Shown: positions 24,744 to 32,574 of the stretch, in pieces | Numbering within the stretch: position 1 is the stretch's first letter | Layout of the letters: each line of letters starts with the position of its first letter | Assembly (NCBI GenBank): GCA_004554245.1 | Contig: SFND01000013.1 | Span: 28,600 to 92,599 of the forward strand | Reading direction: 5' to 3' | DNA from: Oribacterium sp. | GTDB taxonomy: Bacteria; Bacillota_A; Clostridia; Lachnospirales; Lachnospiraceae | Length of the DNA: 64,000 nucleotides | The notes under the pieces: generated by a model | What the model was told of the DNA's origin: nothing | Database searches by the model: none | Seen by the model: only the letters and a program-made list of their open reading frames with translations | Position numbers and translations under genes: made by a program

Positions 24744-25265
24744 TTATTCTGTAAATGCGATTGGGGTCGCACCGGAAGCAGCATCTGCGCTCTTCAGATC
24801 GATGCCGACGGTCTCATACGACAGGGTATCGAAATGCTGAGTGGTGCCATCCTCGGTAGTGAACTCGAGGGTGTACTTGATCTCCTTCTGCTTGTCCGCA
24901 TCTTCATCTCGGGTGATGGTTACGGTCTCACCATCTGCGAGACCCTCACCTGCCAGGTTCTCACCCTTCTCCTTAGAGCCTGCCTCATAGAGATAGAGAT
25001 CGGTCACCTTGGAACCTGTGGTGTTCTTTACAGTATAAACTGCGCTGGTAGCCTCACCGGACTCTGCCTCTGCAGCCGCTGTGGTCTCCTCCGCAGCCTC
25101 GGTAGCAGCCTCACTTGCAGCCTCCGTAGCCGCTTCTGTTGCAGCCTCGGTAGCCGCAGCGGTCGTCGCAGCTGCAGTGGTCGCCTCTGGTGTCGAGTTG
25201 GCACCGCAGGCACTCATACTCATCGCAAGCATCATCGCAGCAATCACAACATAATTCTTCTTCAT
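24744..25265 (-). CDS. Lipoprotein with Ala/Thr/Glu-rich linker, unknown function
   Basis: A 173-residue lipoprotein. Residues 1-20 form a lipoprotein signal (MKKNYVVIAAMMLAMSMSAC). Residues 21-75 are a low-complexity Ala/Thr/Glu stretch, like the linkers of UgpB and the BMP protein in this window. The folded part (about residues 78-173) starts SAVYTVKNTTGSKVTDLYLY and looks like a small beta-sandwich. I chose the start from AGGAGGACTAGAATT upstream. It is monocistronic with its own terminator. Function unknown. Confidence 0.8.
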   Translation of the reverse strand: MKKNYVVIAAMMLAMSMSACGANSTPEATTAAATTAAATEAATEAATEAASEAATEAAEETTAAAEAESGEATSAVYTVKNTTGSKVTDLYLYEAGSKEKGENLAGEGLADGETVTITRDEDADKQKEIKYTLEFTTEDGTTQHFDTLSYETVGIDLKSADAASGATPIAFTE

Positions 25266-25617
25266 AATTCTAGTCCTCCTGAATGTTCTGTATCGCTGAT
25301 TTCCTGCACATCGCCCTGTCGGGCAATGCCGGCTCCTGCACTTCATCTCCCACCCGCGCGATTACGCCCGCGGGAAATATCCGGCAGCTCAGCGACCATC
25401 GGATGCTCCGTGACTTCGATCTGTTCGAAACTCTCCGAAACATCGAATGTAGATTATAGGAAATATTCCACAGAATACAAGTGAAGATTTTGTGAATTAT
25501 ATAATAGAAAAATTTAATAAATCAGCTCCCTGATGTACGAATCAGCCATGATCCGAATCTGCACTGACGAAGGCATACCACCATCACGATCCCAACCCCC
25601 GGTTTTCTTCAAATCTA
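25266..25617. other. Intergenic, no gene seen
   Basis: This stretch lies upstream of both the lipoprotein gene (minus) and the ABC-F promoter (plus). It has an AT-rich core near 25470-25510, likely promoter DNA for the lipoprotein, and no convincing reading frame or hairpin. Confidence 0.5.
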
Positions 25618-25646
25618 TTGCTTTTATGCGGGTTCTCGGCTATAAT
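25618..25646 (+). promoter_or_regulatory. Promoter of the ABC-F gene
   Basis: TTGCTT (25618-25623), 17-bp spacer, TATAAT (25641-25646). It implies a leader of about 150 nt. Confidence 0.8.
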
Positions 25647-25657
25647 GCTCGAGGTTA

Positions 25658-25711
25658 ATGACAGTTGAGAGCGGCTTCCCGAGCCACTCTTATTTTTTAC
25701 GCGAGCGATGA
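25658..25711 (+). CDS. Possible leader peptide of the ABC-F gene (17 residues)
   Basis: A short frame MTVESGFPSHSYFLRER followed by TGA begins about 5 nt after the expected transcription start. GAGG lies only 3 nt before the ATG, so a ribosome could load weakly or leaderless-style. The frame spans an attenuator-like hairpin. This arrangement is known for antibiotic-responsive ABC-F genes, where ribosome stalling on a leader peptide lets transcription continue. That it is translated is inferred. Confidence 0.45.
   Translation: MTVESGFPSHSYFLRER
25667..25698 (+). terminator. Attenuator-like terminator in the ABC-F leader
   Basis: GAGAGCGGCT and AGCCACTCT pair (one mismatch) around TCCCG and are followed by TATTTTTT. 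An intrinsic terminator inside the leader, overlapping the leader ORF, suggests premature termination by default. Confidence 0.6.
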
Positions 25712-25803
25712 TTTCGGTTTCCAGCATCATGGATCCCGCTTTATGACCGCTCTGCCAGATTCACTACGTTCGTTCTGTTGAATTCAAGAAAAGGAGCAGC
25801 CAC

Positions 25804-27441
25804 ATGATTGCAGCAAATAACATTACCTTCCGTGTAGGTAAGAAGGCACTGTTTGAAGACGTTAATATCAAGTTCACCGAGGGCAACTGTTATGGCATCA
25901 TCGGTGCCAACGGTGCCGGTAAGTCGACCTTCCTGAAGATCCTGAGCGGAGTGCTCGAGCCGACCAGCGGTGAGATCACCATGACCCCGGGCCAGCGTCT
26001 CAGCGTACTCGAGCAGGATCAGTTCAAGTACGACGATTACTCCGTCATCGATACCGTCATCATGGGCAACAAGCGCCTGTATGACATCATGAAGGAGAAG
26101 GACGCCATCTATGCAAAGGCGGATTTCACCGACGAGGATGGACTCCGTGCCGCAGATCTCGAGGCCGAGTTCGCTGCGATGGACGGCTGGAATGCGGAAG
26201 CGGATGCCGAGACGATGCTGAACGGCTTAGGGATCGGCACGGACCTGCACTACAAGCAGATGAACGAGCTGAAGGGCTCCGAGAAGGTCAAGGTCCTCCT
26301 CGCGAAGGCGCTGTTCGGTAACCCGGACATCCTGCTTCTCGACGAGCCGACCAACCACCTCGACCTGAACTCCATCGAGTGGCTCGAGGAGTTCCTCATC
26401 AACTTCGAGAACACCGTCATCGTCGTATCCCATGACCGTTACTTCCTGAACAAGGTCTGCACGAACATCGCGGACATCGACTACGGTAAGATCACCCTCT
26501 TCGCCGGAAACTACGACTTCTGGTTCGAGTCCTCCCAGCTCATCGTGCGTCAGCAGAAGGAAGCGAACCGCAAGAAGGAGGAGAAGATCAAGGAGCTGCA
26601 GGAGTTCATCCAGCGTTTCTCGGCCAATGCTTCCAAATCCAAGCAGGCGACCTCCCGTAAACGTGCGCTCGAGAAGATCGAGCTCGACAACATCAAGCCG
26701 TCCTCTCGTCAGTATCCGTACATCGTATTTAAGCCGAATCGTGAGATCGGTAACGATGTCCTCGAGGTGAAGAACCTCTCGAAGACCATCAATGGCGTAA
26801 AGGTGCTCGATGATATCTCCTTCATCGTGAACCGTACCGATAAGATCGCACTGGTCGGCCCGAACGAGCTTGCGAAGACTACCCTCATGCAGATCATCTC
26901 CGGCGAGATGGAGCCGGACAGCGGTGACTACAAGTGGGGCGTGACCACCAGCCAGTCCTACTTCCCGAAGGACAACACGAAGGAGTTCGCATCCGAGGAC
27001 ACGATCGTCGAGTGGCTGACCCAGTACAGCCCGGATAAGGATACCCAGTTCGTCCGTGGTTACCTCGGCCGTATGCTCTTCAAGGGCGACGACGGTCTGA
27101 AGAAGGTCAACGTCCTCTCCGGAGGTGAGCGCGTACGCTGCATGCTCAGTAAGATGATGATTTCGGGTTCCAATGTCATCATCCTCGACGAGCCGACCGA
27201 CCACCTCGACATGGAGTCCATCTCCGCACTGAACGACGGACTCAAGAGCTACCCGGGTGTCATCATCTTCGCATCCCGTGACCACCAGGTCGTAGAGACC
27301 ACCGCGAACCGTATCTTCGAGATCATCGACGGAAAGCTCATCGATAAGATGACCACCTACGACGAGTACCTCGCATCCGACGAGGACATCAAGAAGAGAT
27401 TCGTCTTCACCCTGTCCGGATCCGACGCAAGCGACAACTAA
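25804..27441 (+). CDS. ABC-F family ATP-binding protein (YkpA/YbiT-like)
   Basis: A 545-residue soluble protein with two ABC domains and no membrane part. ABC-F proteins act on the ribosome in translation or antibiotic protection. Domain 1: GANGAGKSTFLKIL, degenerate signature LKGSEKVKVLLAKAL, LLLDEPTNHLD. A charged linker (KKEEKIKELQEFIQRFSANASKSKQ) follows. Domain 2: Walker A GPNELAKTTL (Lys kept), LSGGERVRCMLSKMM, IILDEPTDHLD. The altered signature in domain 1 and Walker A in domain 2 are usual for the YbiT/YkpA subgroup. The linker codes across a GGCCAATGCTTCC motif. The leader suggests attenuation control. Confidence 0.92.
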   Translation: MIAANNITFRVGKKALFEDVNIKFTEGNCYGIIGANGAGKSTFLKILSGVLEPTSGEITMTPGQRLSVLEQDQFKYDDYSVIDTVIMGNKRLYDIMKEKDAIYAKADFTDEDGLRAADLEAEFAAMDGWNAEADAETMLNGLGIGTDLHYKQMNELKGSEKVKVLLAKALFGNPDILLLDEPTNHLDLNSIEWLEEFLINFENTVIVVSHDRYFLNKVCTNIADIDYGKITLFAGNYDFWFESSQLIVRQQKEANRKKEEKIKELQEFIQRFSANASKSKQATSRKRALEKIELDNIKPSSRQYPYIVFKPNREIGNDVLEVKNLSKTINGVKVLDDISFIVNRTDKIALVGPNELAKTTLMQIISGEMEPDSGDYKWGVTTSQSYFPKDNTKEFASEDTIVEWLTQYSPDKDTQFVRGYLGRMLFKGDDGLKKVNVLSGGERVRCMLSKMMISGSNVIILDEPTDHLDMESISALNDGLKSYPGVIIFASRDHQVVETTANRIFEIIDGKLIDKMTTYDEYLASDEDIKKRFVFTLSGSDASDN

Positions 27442-27478
27442 GCGACGAGCATCCGACCAGACAGCACAAATCAGAAAT

Positions 27479-27527
27479 CAGAGAGCCATCCCGTGACAGG
27501 CAAGCCTGCCGCGGGATGGCTCTCTCT
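27479..27527 (+). terminator. Terminator after the ABC-F gene
   Basis: AGAGAGCCATCCCG and CGGGATGGCTCTCT arms around a GC-rich inner hairpin (GGCAAGCC), followed by CTGTCTT. The T tract is weak but the stem is strong. Confidence 0.8.
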
Positions 27528-27529
27528 GT

Positions 27530-27626
27530 CTTAAGAATTTCGTAATGGGGTCAGACCCCATTACGGTCACCTTAAGGCTTTCATAAGGATTTCGTAAGGA
27601 GGTCTGACCCCATTACGAAATTTCGG
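27530..27626. repeat. Paired GGGGTCWGACCCC palindromes
   Basis: CTTAAGAATTTCGTAA precedes TGGGGTCAGACCCCATTA; about 40 bp later AAGGATTTCGTAAGGAGG TCTGACCCC and ATTACGAAATTTCG follow (the left half of the second palindrome is decayed to GAGG). Two inverted units give a REPIN-like pair between the ABC-F gene and the permease gene ends. Confidence 0.75.
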
Positions 27627-27674
27627 AAAACAACAGCCCTCGGTGCGGATACACCGGGGGCTGGAAATAAGCTG

Positions 27675-28616
27675 TTACTTCGAACGAACAAACGGCTTGC
27701 CGTTTGCTGACGGTACGTGGCCGGCGCCGACGAAGAAGATAAGGGTCAGCAGGGTCACGATGTACGGGATCATGCTGAGGAGGTTCGGGCTGATGAGGTT
27801 CGAGCCGCCGAGCAGTGACTTGACACCGTTACAGAATCCGAAGAGGAGGCAGCCGACGAAGGCGCCGCCCGGGGAGAACTTACCGAAGATGACGGCTGCG
27901 ATCGCGATGAAGCCCTGGCCGACGATGACCGCAGGACGGAACTGCGATACGGTCGCGAGGGTGACGAAGGCACCACCGAGACCGGACAGGAAGCCGGACA
28001 GGATCACGCAGACATAGCGCACGGCATAGACATTGATGCCGAGGGTCTCACATGCCTCCGGATGCTCACCTGCTGCACGAAGCCGCATACCGAAACGGGT
28101 CTTGTAGAACACGAACCAGATGAGCGCCACCACCAGGAAGCTGAGGTACGCCACCGAGTAGGTGGAGATAACATTGTACTGAAATGAACCGGCCGGGAAG
28201 ATGGACACGCCCTTGTCGTTCGTAAACATCTTCGGCAGCTTCGCCATCATATCGAGCGCCGGTGAATCCGAGGAGTTCTCGAAAATCGCCTTGCAGAGGA
28301 AGATCGCGAAGCCCGGTCCGATGAAGTTGATCGCAGTTCCGGCGATCGTCTGGTCCGCATGCAGACTCACACAGACCACCGCGTGGATGATGCCGAGCAC
28401 AGCACCCGCGAGACCACCTGCAAAGAAACCGATCCAGCCGTTGCCCGTGAAGTACGCAACCGCCGCCCCCACGAACGCGCCGAGGGTCATCATACCCTCG
28501 ATGCCGATGTTTACGACGCCAGAGCGCTCACTGAAGCAGGAGCCTAAGGCTGCGAGCAGCAGTGGTGGCGTCGAGATCAGCATCGCATTGATTAAAAGTC
28601 CTAAATTCGTAAGCAT
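27675..28616 (-). CDS. Nucleoside-type ABC transporter permease (YufQ/BmpC-like)
   Basis: A 313-residue inner membrane permease of the branched-chain-type (LivM/RbsC) fold, about nine helices. Typical segments are SERSGVVNIGIEGMMTLGAFVGA and RMRAAGEHPEACETLGINV-like FGMRLRAAGEHPEACETLG, the latter a cytosolic coupling loop. It belongs with an ATPase and a second permease in overlapping order (ATPase-YufP-YufQ) and a BMP lipoprotein nearby, the usual set of purine/pyrimidine nucleoside importers. Its ATG overlaps the YufP stop by one base. Confidence 0.92.
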   Translation of the reverse strand: MLTNLGLLINAMLISTPPLLLAALGSCFSERSGVVNIGIEGMMTLGAFVGAAVAYFTGNGWIGFFAGGLAGAVLGIIHAVVCVSLHADQTIAGTAINFIGPGFAIFLCKAIFENSSDSPALDMMAKLPKMFTNDKGVSIFPAGSFQYNVISTYSVAYLSFLVVALIWFVFYKTRFGMRLRAAGEHPEACETLGINVYAVRYVCVILSGFLSGLGGAFVTLATVSQFRPAVIVGQGFIAIAAVIFGKFSPGGAFVGCLLFGFCNGVKSLLGGSNLISPNLLSMIPYIVTLLTLIFFVGAGHVPSANGKPFVRSK

Positions 28617-29683
28617 TACTTCGCCGCCTCCTTCTTACTGGTCATCTTCGTGAGGATCGACTTAAATACCGGTGCGATCGCGATGAAGATAATAACGGTA
28701 CCCATGATGATGTTGACGACCTCATTCGGCACCTGAATTACGGTCAGCTTGTTTCCACCGTACTTCATCGCACCGTAGAACCAGCCGGCGAAGATACAGC
28801 CGATCGGATTCGTGGCACCGATGAGGGCGACGGTGATACCCTGGAAGCCGTAGGATTCCTGGGCTGCAAACTGCGGGATACGCTGGCTCATGCCGAGGAG
28901 CTGTACCGCTCCACCGAGACCCGACAGGAGACCGGAGAGCGACATCGATGCGAGGAATACGCGGTTCGAGCTGATGCCGGCATACTCTGCGGCCGTTCTC
29001 GAGAAACCGACGGCACGCAGCTGATAGCCGAAGGTGGTCTTCGTCATGACGAACCAGAGGATGATCGCAGCGACGATGGCCATCACGATGCCCCAGTGGA
29101 CGTCGGAGCAGCCGGTAAGCTTCGCCACCGCCGTCGGCATCTTGATCGACGCACTCGCGAGGATGTTCTTCGACGCCTCCGCGCCCTGATCCGTATGAAT
29201 CGTCTTCAGGTTCACGACGAAGTTCGAGAGATAGAACGCGATCCAGTTAAACATGATATAGGAAAGGACCTCGTTAATGCCCTTCTTTACCTTCAGCACA
29301 CCGACGATGGCACCCCAGAGCGCACCGGCGAGGGCCGCTGCCAGGAGACATACGATCGCGTGGATCACCGGCGGCAGCGGACAGAGGATACCGATCACCG
29401 CGGCGGCCAGGGAGCCGACCACATACTGACCCTCGGCACCGATGTTGAAGACACCGGTACGGAAGGAGAACGCCACCGAAAGTCCGGTAAAAATCAGCGG
29501 TGCTGCATAAACGATACTGTAGGTGAAAAACTTCGGCTTACTGAAGACACCATTGAAGAGCTTCGTGTAGGCCTCGCCCGGATTGACACCGATCGCCGCG
29601 AGGAGGATCGCCCCCACGATGAAACCGATCACGATCGCGATCAGGGTGTACAGCAGGGAGCTGTCTAATATTTTCTTTTTCAT
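28616..29683 (-). CDS. Nucleoside-type ABC transporter permease (YufP/BmpB-like)
   Basis: A 355-residue permease, partner of the YufQ-like protein. It begins LLYTLIAIVIGFIVGAILLAAIGVNPGEAYTKLFNG and has FRTGVFNIGAEGQYVVGSLAA and GYQLRAVGFSRTAAEYAGIS, the family's conserved periplasmic and coupling segments. The ATG overlaps the ATPase stop by 4 bp (ATGA). It is translationally coupled on both sides. Substrate assignment as nucleosides is by family and by the BMP lipoprotein of the locus. Confidence 0.92.
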   Translation of the reverse strand: MKKKILDSSLLYTLIAIVIGFIVGAILLAAIGVNPGEAYTKLFNGVFSKPKFFTYSIVYAAPLIFTGLSVAFSFRTGVFNIGAEGQYVVGSLAAAVIGILCPLPPVIHAIVCLLAAALAGALWGAIVGVLKVKKGINEVLSYIMFNWIAFYLSNFVVNLKTIHTDQGAEASKNILASASIKMPTAVAKLTGCSDVHWGIVMAIVAAIILWFVMTKTTFGYQLRAVGFSRTAAEYAGISSNRVFLASMSLSGLLSGLGGAVQLLGMSQRIPQFAAQESYGFQGITVALIGATNPIGCIFAGWFYGAMKYGGNKLTVIQVPNEVVNIIMGTVIIFIAIAPVFKSILTKMTSKKEAAK

Positions 29684-31215
29684 TCTGCCTTACCTCCTGC
29701 CATCATCAGGCCCAGCTTGTACTCATCCGCCTCTGCGCCCATCATCTCACCGTCGATCTGACCGTCGAAGATAACGTCGATGCGGTCGGACAGGTTCATG
29801 ATCTCATCGAGCTCGAAGGAAACGAGCAGGATCGCGCGGCCCTTGTTGCGCTGCGCCACGAGGTACTTGTGGACGAACTCGATCGCGCCGACATCGAGAC
29901 CTCGGGTCGGGTTGAAGGCGATAAGGAAGTCCTTATCATTCGTCACCTCACGGGCGATGATTACCTTCTGCTGGTTACCACCGGAGAGCTGACCTGCGAG
30001 ACGCTCCTCACAGCCCACCGGGCGGATATCGAAATCACGGATCATGTCGGTCGCGTGATCACGGATCACCTTCTTCTGCAGGATGCCGTTCTTCGCGTAC
30101 GGTGCCACAGCGAAGTTCTGGAGCACGAGGTTCTCGGCGACACTGAAATCAAGCACGAGACCATGCTTCTGACGGTCCTCCGGAATCGAGGAAATGCCCT
30201 CGTCGAAGAGCATCTTCGGCGTCTCATTCGTGACATCCTTGCCGTTCATGAGGACCTGACCGCTCGTCGCCTTCCCGAGACCGGTGAGGATCTCGACGAG
30301 CTGTGACTGGCCGTTGCCGTCGATACCTGCGAGTCCGAGGATCTCACCGGCATGCACCTCGAGATTGAGGCCCTTCAGGACCTCGACGCCTCGGTAGTCC
30401 TTCGCGTGGAGATCCTTCACCTCTACGACGACACGACCGGGCTCCATCTCCTTCTTGTCGACCTTGTTGGTGACCTGACGACCGACCATCATCGCCGCGA
30501 GGTCATCCTCGCTGACATCGGCGACGCTGACCGTGTCGATGTACTTACCACGACGGATGATCGTACAGTTGTCGGACGACTCCTTGATCTCCTTCAGCTT
30601 ATGGGTGATGAGGATGATCGATTTGCCGGCGGCGGTGAGGTTATGGATGATGTCCATAAGCTCGTTGATTTCCTGCGGGGTCAGTGACGCGGTCGGCTCA
30701 TCGAAGATGAGGAGATCTGCACCACGATAGAGGACCTTCAGGATCTCGACACGCTGCTGCATGCCGACCGAGATATCCTCGACCTTCGCATCCGGGTCGA
30801 CCATGAGGCCGTACTTCTCACTGAGCTCTACGATCTTCTGACGCGCGGTCTTTAAGTCCACGGTCAGTCCCTTTCTCGGCTCTGCGCCGAGCACGATGTT
30901 CTCGGTGACGGTAAACGGCTGCACGAGCATGAAGTGCTGGTGCACCATGCCGATGCCGAGCTCGATGGCCTTCTCCGGGTTATCGATGGAAACTTCCTTT
31001 CCGTTGATGAAGATCTGTCCGGAGGTCGGTCGGTACATACCGTACAGTACGTTCATGAGCGTCGACTTGCCGGCACCATTCTCACCGAGGATCGCGTGAA
31101 CCTCGCCCTTGTGCACGGTCAGGTTGATGTGGTCGTTCGCAGTGAAGTTTCCGAACTTCTTCACGATGTCCTTCATCTCGATGACGACAGTGCTTACATC
31201 CATGTTGCTTTTCAT
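29680..31215 (-). CDS. Nucleoside-type ABC transporter ATPase (YufO-like), double ABC domain
   Basis: A 511-residue protein with two ABC domains. Domain 1 has GENGAGKSTLMNVLYGMYRP, VHQHFMLVQPFTV, ISVGMQQRVEILKVL and LLIFDEPTASLTP. Domain 2 has GIDGNGQSQLVEIL (non-canonical Walker A, as usual for this group), LSGGNQQKVIIAREV and FNPTRGLDVGA in place of a standard Walker B. The start MKSNMDVST follows AAGAAGGGACACA; the longer frame upstream is not supported. It leads the ATPase-permease-permease set. The 270 bp upstream contain a decayed long-hairpin repeat, so it may have its own promoter rather than reading through from yjjW. Confidence 0.92.
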   Translation of the reverse strand: MKSNMDVSTVVIEMKDIVKKFGNFTANDHINLTVHKGEVHAILGENGAGKSTLMNVLYGMYRPTSGQIFINGKEVSIDNPEKAIELGIGMVHQHFMLVQPFTVTENIVLGAEPRKGLTVDLKTARQKIVELSEKYGLMVDPDAKVEDISVGMQQRVEILKVLYRGADLLIFDEPTASLTPQEINELMDIIHNLTAAGKSIILITHKLKEIKESSDNCTIIRRGKYIDTVSVADVSEDDLAAMMVGRQVTNKVDKKEMEPGRVVVEVKDLHAKDYRGVEVLKGLNLEVHAGEILGLAGIDGNGQSQLVEILTGLGKATSGQVLMNGKDVTNETPKMLFDEGISSIPEDRQKHGLVLDFSVAENLVLQNFAVAPYAKNGILQKKVIRDHATDMIRDFDIRPVGCEERLAGQLSGGNQQKVIIAREVTNDKDFLIAFNPTRGLDVGAIEFVHKYLVAQRNKGRAILLVSFELDEIMNLSDRIDVIFDGQIDGEMMGAEADEYKLGLMMAGGKAE

Positions 31216-31407
31216 TGCATTGTGTCCCTTCTTTAATGTATTTCGAGCAGTGTGTCCATGGCGAAACGCCCACCGTTTACTGCTGGTTGACACGGCCGTT
31301 CTGTCGGAAAAGCCAGGACAGAGACGGTACTTTCACTCTGTTGATACTCTTTAGAATATCATAAATCGCGCGCGTTTTACACTGGTTTGTTGAAGTGCTG
31401 CTAAGGG

Positions 31408-31466
31408 AACCCGGCTTGATTTCACACGGTCTCTACGTATGGCTGCTGATGGCAGTCCTCCGGGTT
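31408..31466 (-). repeat. Partial long-hairpin element
   Basis: Minus strand: arms AACCCGG and CCGGGTT enclose GGAGGACTGCC and CCATACGTAGAGACCGTG. The last block is identical to the complement of the right arm of the 5635-5862 element (CGGTCTCTACGTATGG). It lies just after the yjjW stop. Confidence 0.6.
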
Positions 31467-31488
31467 ATCCGATTGTACTGAAGCAGTG

Positions 31489-32388
31489 TCAGATGATGAC
31501 GATGTCGGTCATGCCTTCTGCGCGTGCGAGGTCGGCGAGGTGCTCGAGCCAGGCGTCGGTCGGCGGGGTGAAGCTGCGGTACGCTTCGCGGACGCCGAAC
31601 GGGCGGTACTTGATGATCTTGTAGCGTATGCTCGTCCCCTCGTTTGCTGGCCAATGCTTCTGCCGTGACAGGTATGGCTGCAGCGCGCAGGCGGTGTCGA
31701 CGATGGTCTTTTCGGTGTCGAAAAGCTCCGGGACGATGACGGTCCGGACTTCGTAGAGCTGGCCGCGGTCGGCGAGGAAGCGCATGTTCTTGAGCACGAG
31801 GGTGTTGTCCACGTCGGTCACTGCCCGGTGGTCTGCGGCGTCGTAGGCCTTGATGTCGAGCATGACGCCGTCGATCACGGACAGGAGCTCCGCAGGGTCG
31901 GCTTCGAAGTCATAGCTGCCGTTCGAGTCGAGGAGGAAGCCGAGGCCATCCTTCTTCGCGAGGATCGCGAGGTCGTGGAGGAATGCCGGGTAGAAGGTGC
32001 ATTCGCCGCCGGAGACGGTGACACCACGGATGAACGGGACGTTTCTCCGCACCTCGGCGTACACCTCTTCCGCGTTCATGTAGCGGATACGCGGGCTCGC
32101 GTCATGGGTGCAGGTATGGATACAGGTGTCGCAACCGACGCACTTCGTCGGATCGAAGAGGACGAGGCCTTCGGCTGAGCGCGTGAGGGCCCCGGCCGGG
32201 CAGGTCGCGACACAGTCGCCGCAGCTGATGCAGACGGCGCGGGTCTCCGGGTTGTGGCAGTAGTGGCAGTTGAAATTGCAGCCCTGAACGAAGACGGCGG
32301 TACGGTTGCCTGGGCCGTCGACGGAGCTGAACGGGATGATTTTGTTAACGGGCACGCGGCCGCCCGCGCGTCTCGGATCGTTTCGCAT
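31489..32388 (-). CDS. yjjW: Glycyl radical enzyme activase, YjjW family
   Basis: A 299-residue radical SAM enzyme that would install the glycyl radical on the YjjI-like protein encoded just upstream. The radical SAM cysteines are in CNFNCHYCHNPE (near residue 35), followed by two extra 4Fe-4S ferredoxin motifs, CISCGDCVATCP and CVGCDTCIHTC, the arrangement of YjjW and other GRE activases. Further on are VTVSGGECTFYP and DGVMLDIKAYD. GGAGAG precedes the ATG. The gene contains a GGCCAATGCTTC core in its 3-prime part. Natural function is unknown in the family. Confidence 0.92.
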   Translation of the reverse strand: MRNDPRRAGGRVPVNKIIPFSSVDGPGNRTAVFVQGCNFNCHYCHNPETRAVCISCGDCVATCPAGALTRSAEGLVLFDPTKCVGCDTCIHTCTHDASPRIRYMNAEEVYAEVRRNVPFIRGVTVSGGECTFYPAFLHDLAILAKKDGLGFLLDSNGSYDFEADPAELLSVIDGVMLDIKAYDAADHRAVTDVDNTLVLKNMRFLADRGQLYEVRTVIVPELFDTEKTIVDTACALQPYLSRQKHWPANEGTSIRYKIIKYRPFGVREAYRSFTPPTDAWLEHLADLARAEGMTDIVII

Positions 32389-32514
32389 TACTCTCTCCTT
32401 TTTTCTTCACTGTAGGCATGTTCGGACTCGAAATCACCCATCATGCCTGTTTTTTCTTCGGCTTTTATAGGCATGATGATTTTCCAGCGAAAACATTGGC
32501 CGAAAGAAGGGAAA

Positions 32515-32545
32515 AGAGCAGACCTCTGCTGGTCTGCTCTCCTCG
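32515..32545 (-). terminator. Hairpin between yjjI and yjjW
   Basis: Minus strand: AGAGCAGACC and GGTCTGCTCT pair around AGCAGA, followed by TTTTCCCTTCTTT. It lies 34 nt after the yjjI stop and upstream of yjjW. A second inverted repeat, ATCATGCCT/AGGCATGAT, lies nearer yjjW. Together they may lower yjjW expression relative to yjjI. Confidence 0.7.
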
Positions 32546-32574
32546 CTGTGTGGATGTTCCTCATGGGTGCCGTA

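Noticed and set aside
29680..31215. Ribose/sugar importer (RbsA-like) instead of nucleoside importer
   Set aside because: The two-domain ATPase alone would fit either, but the two permeases and the BMP lipoprotein are of the nucleoside type.
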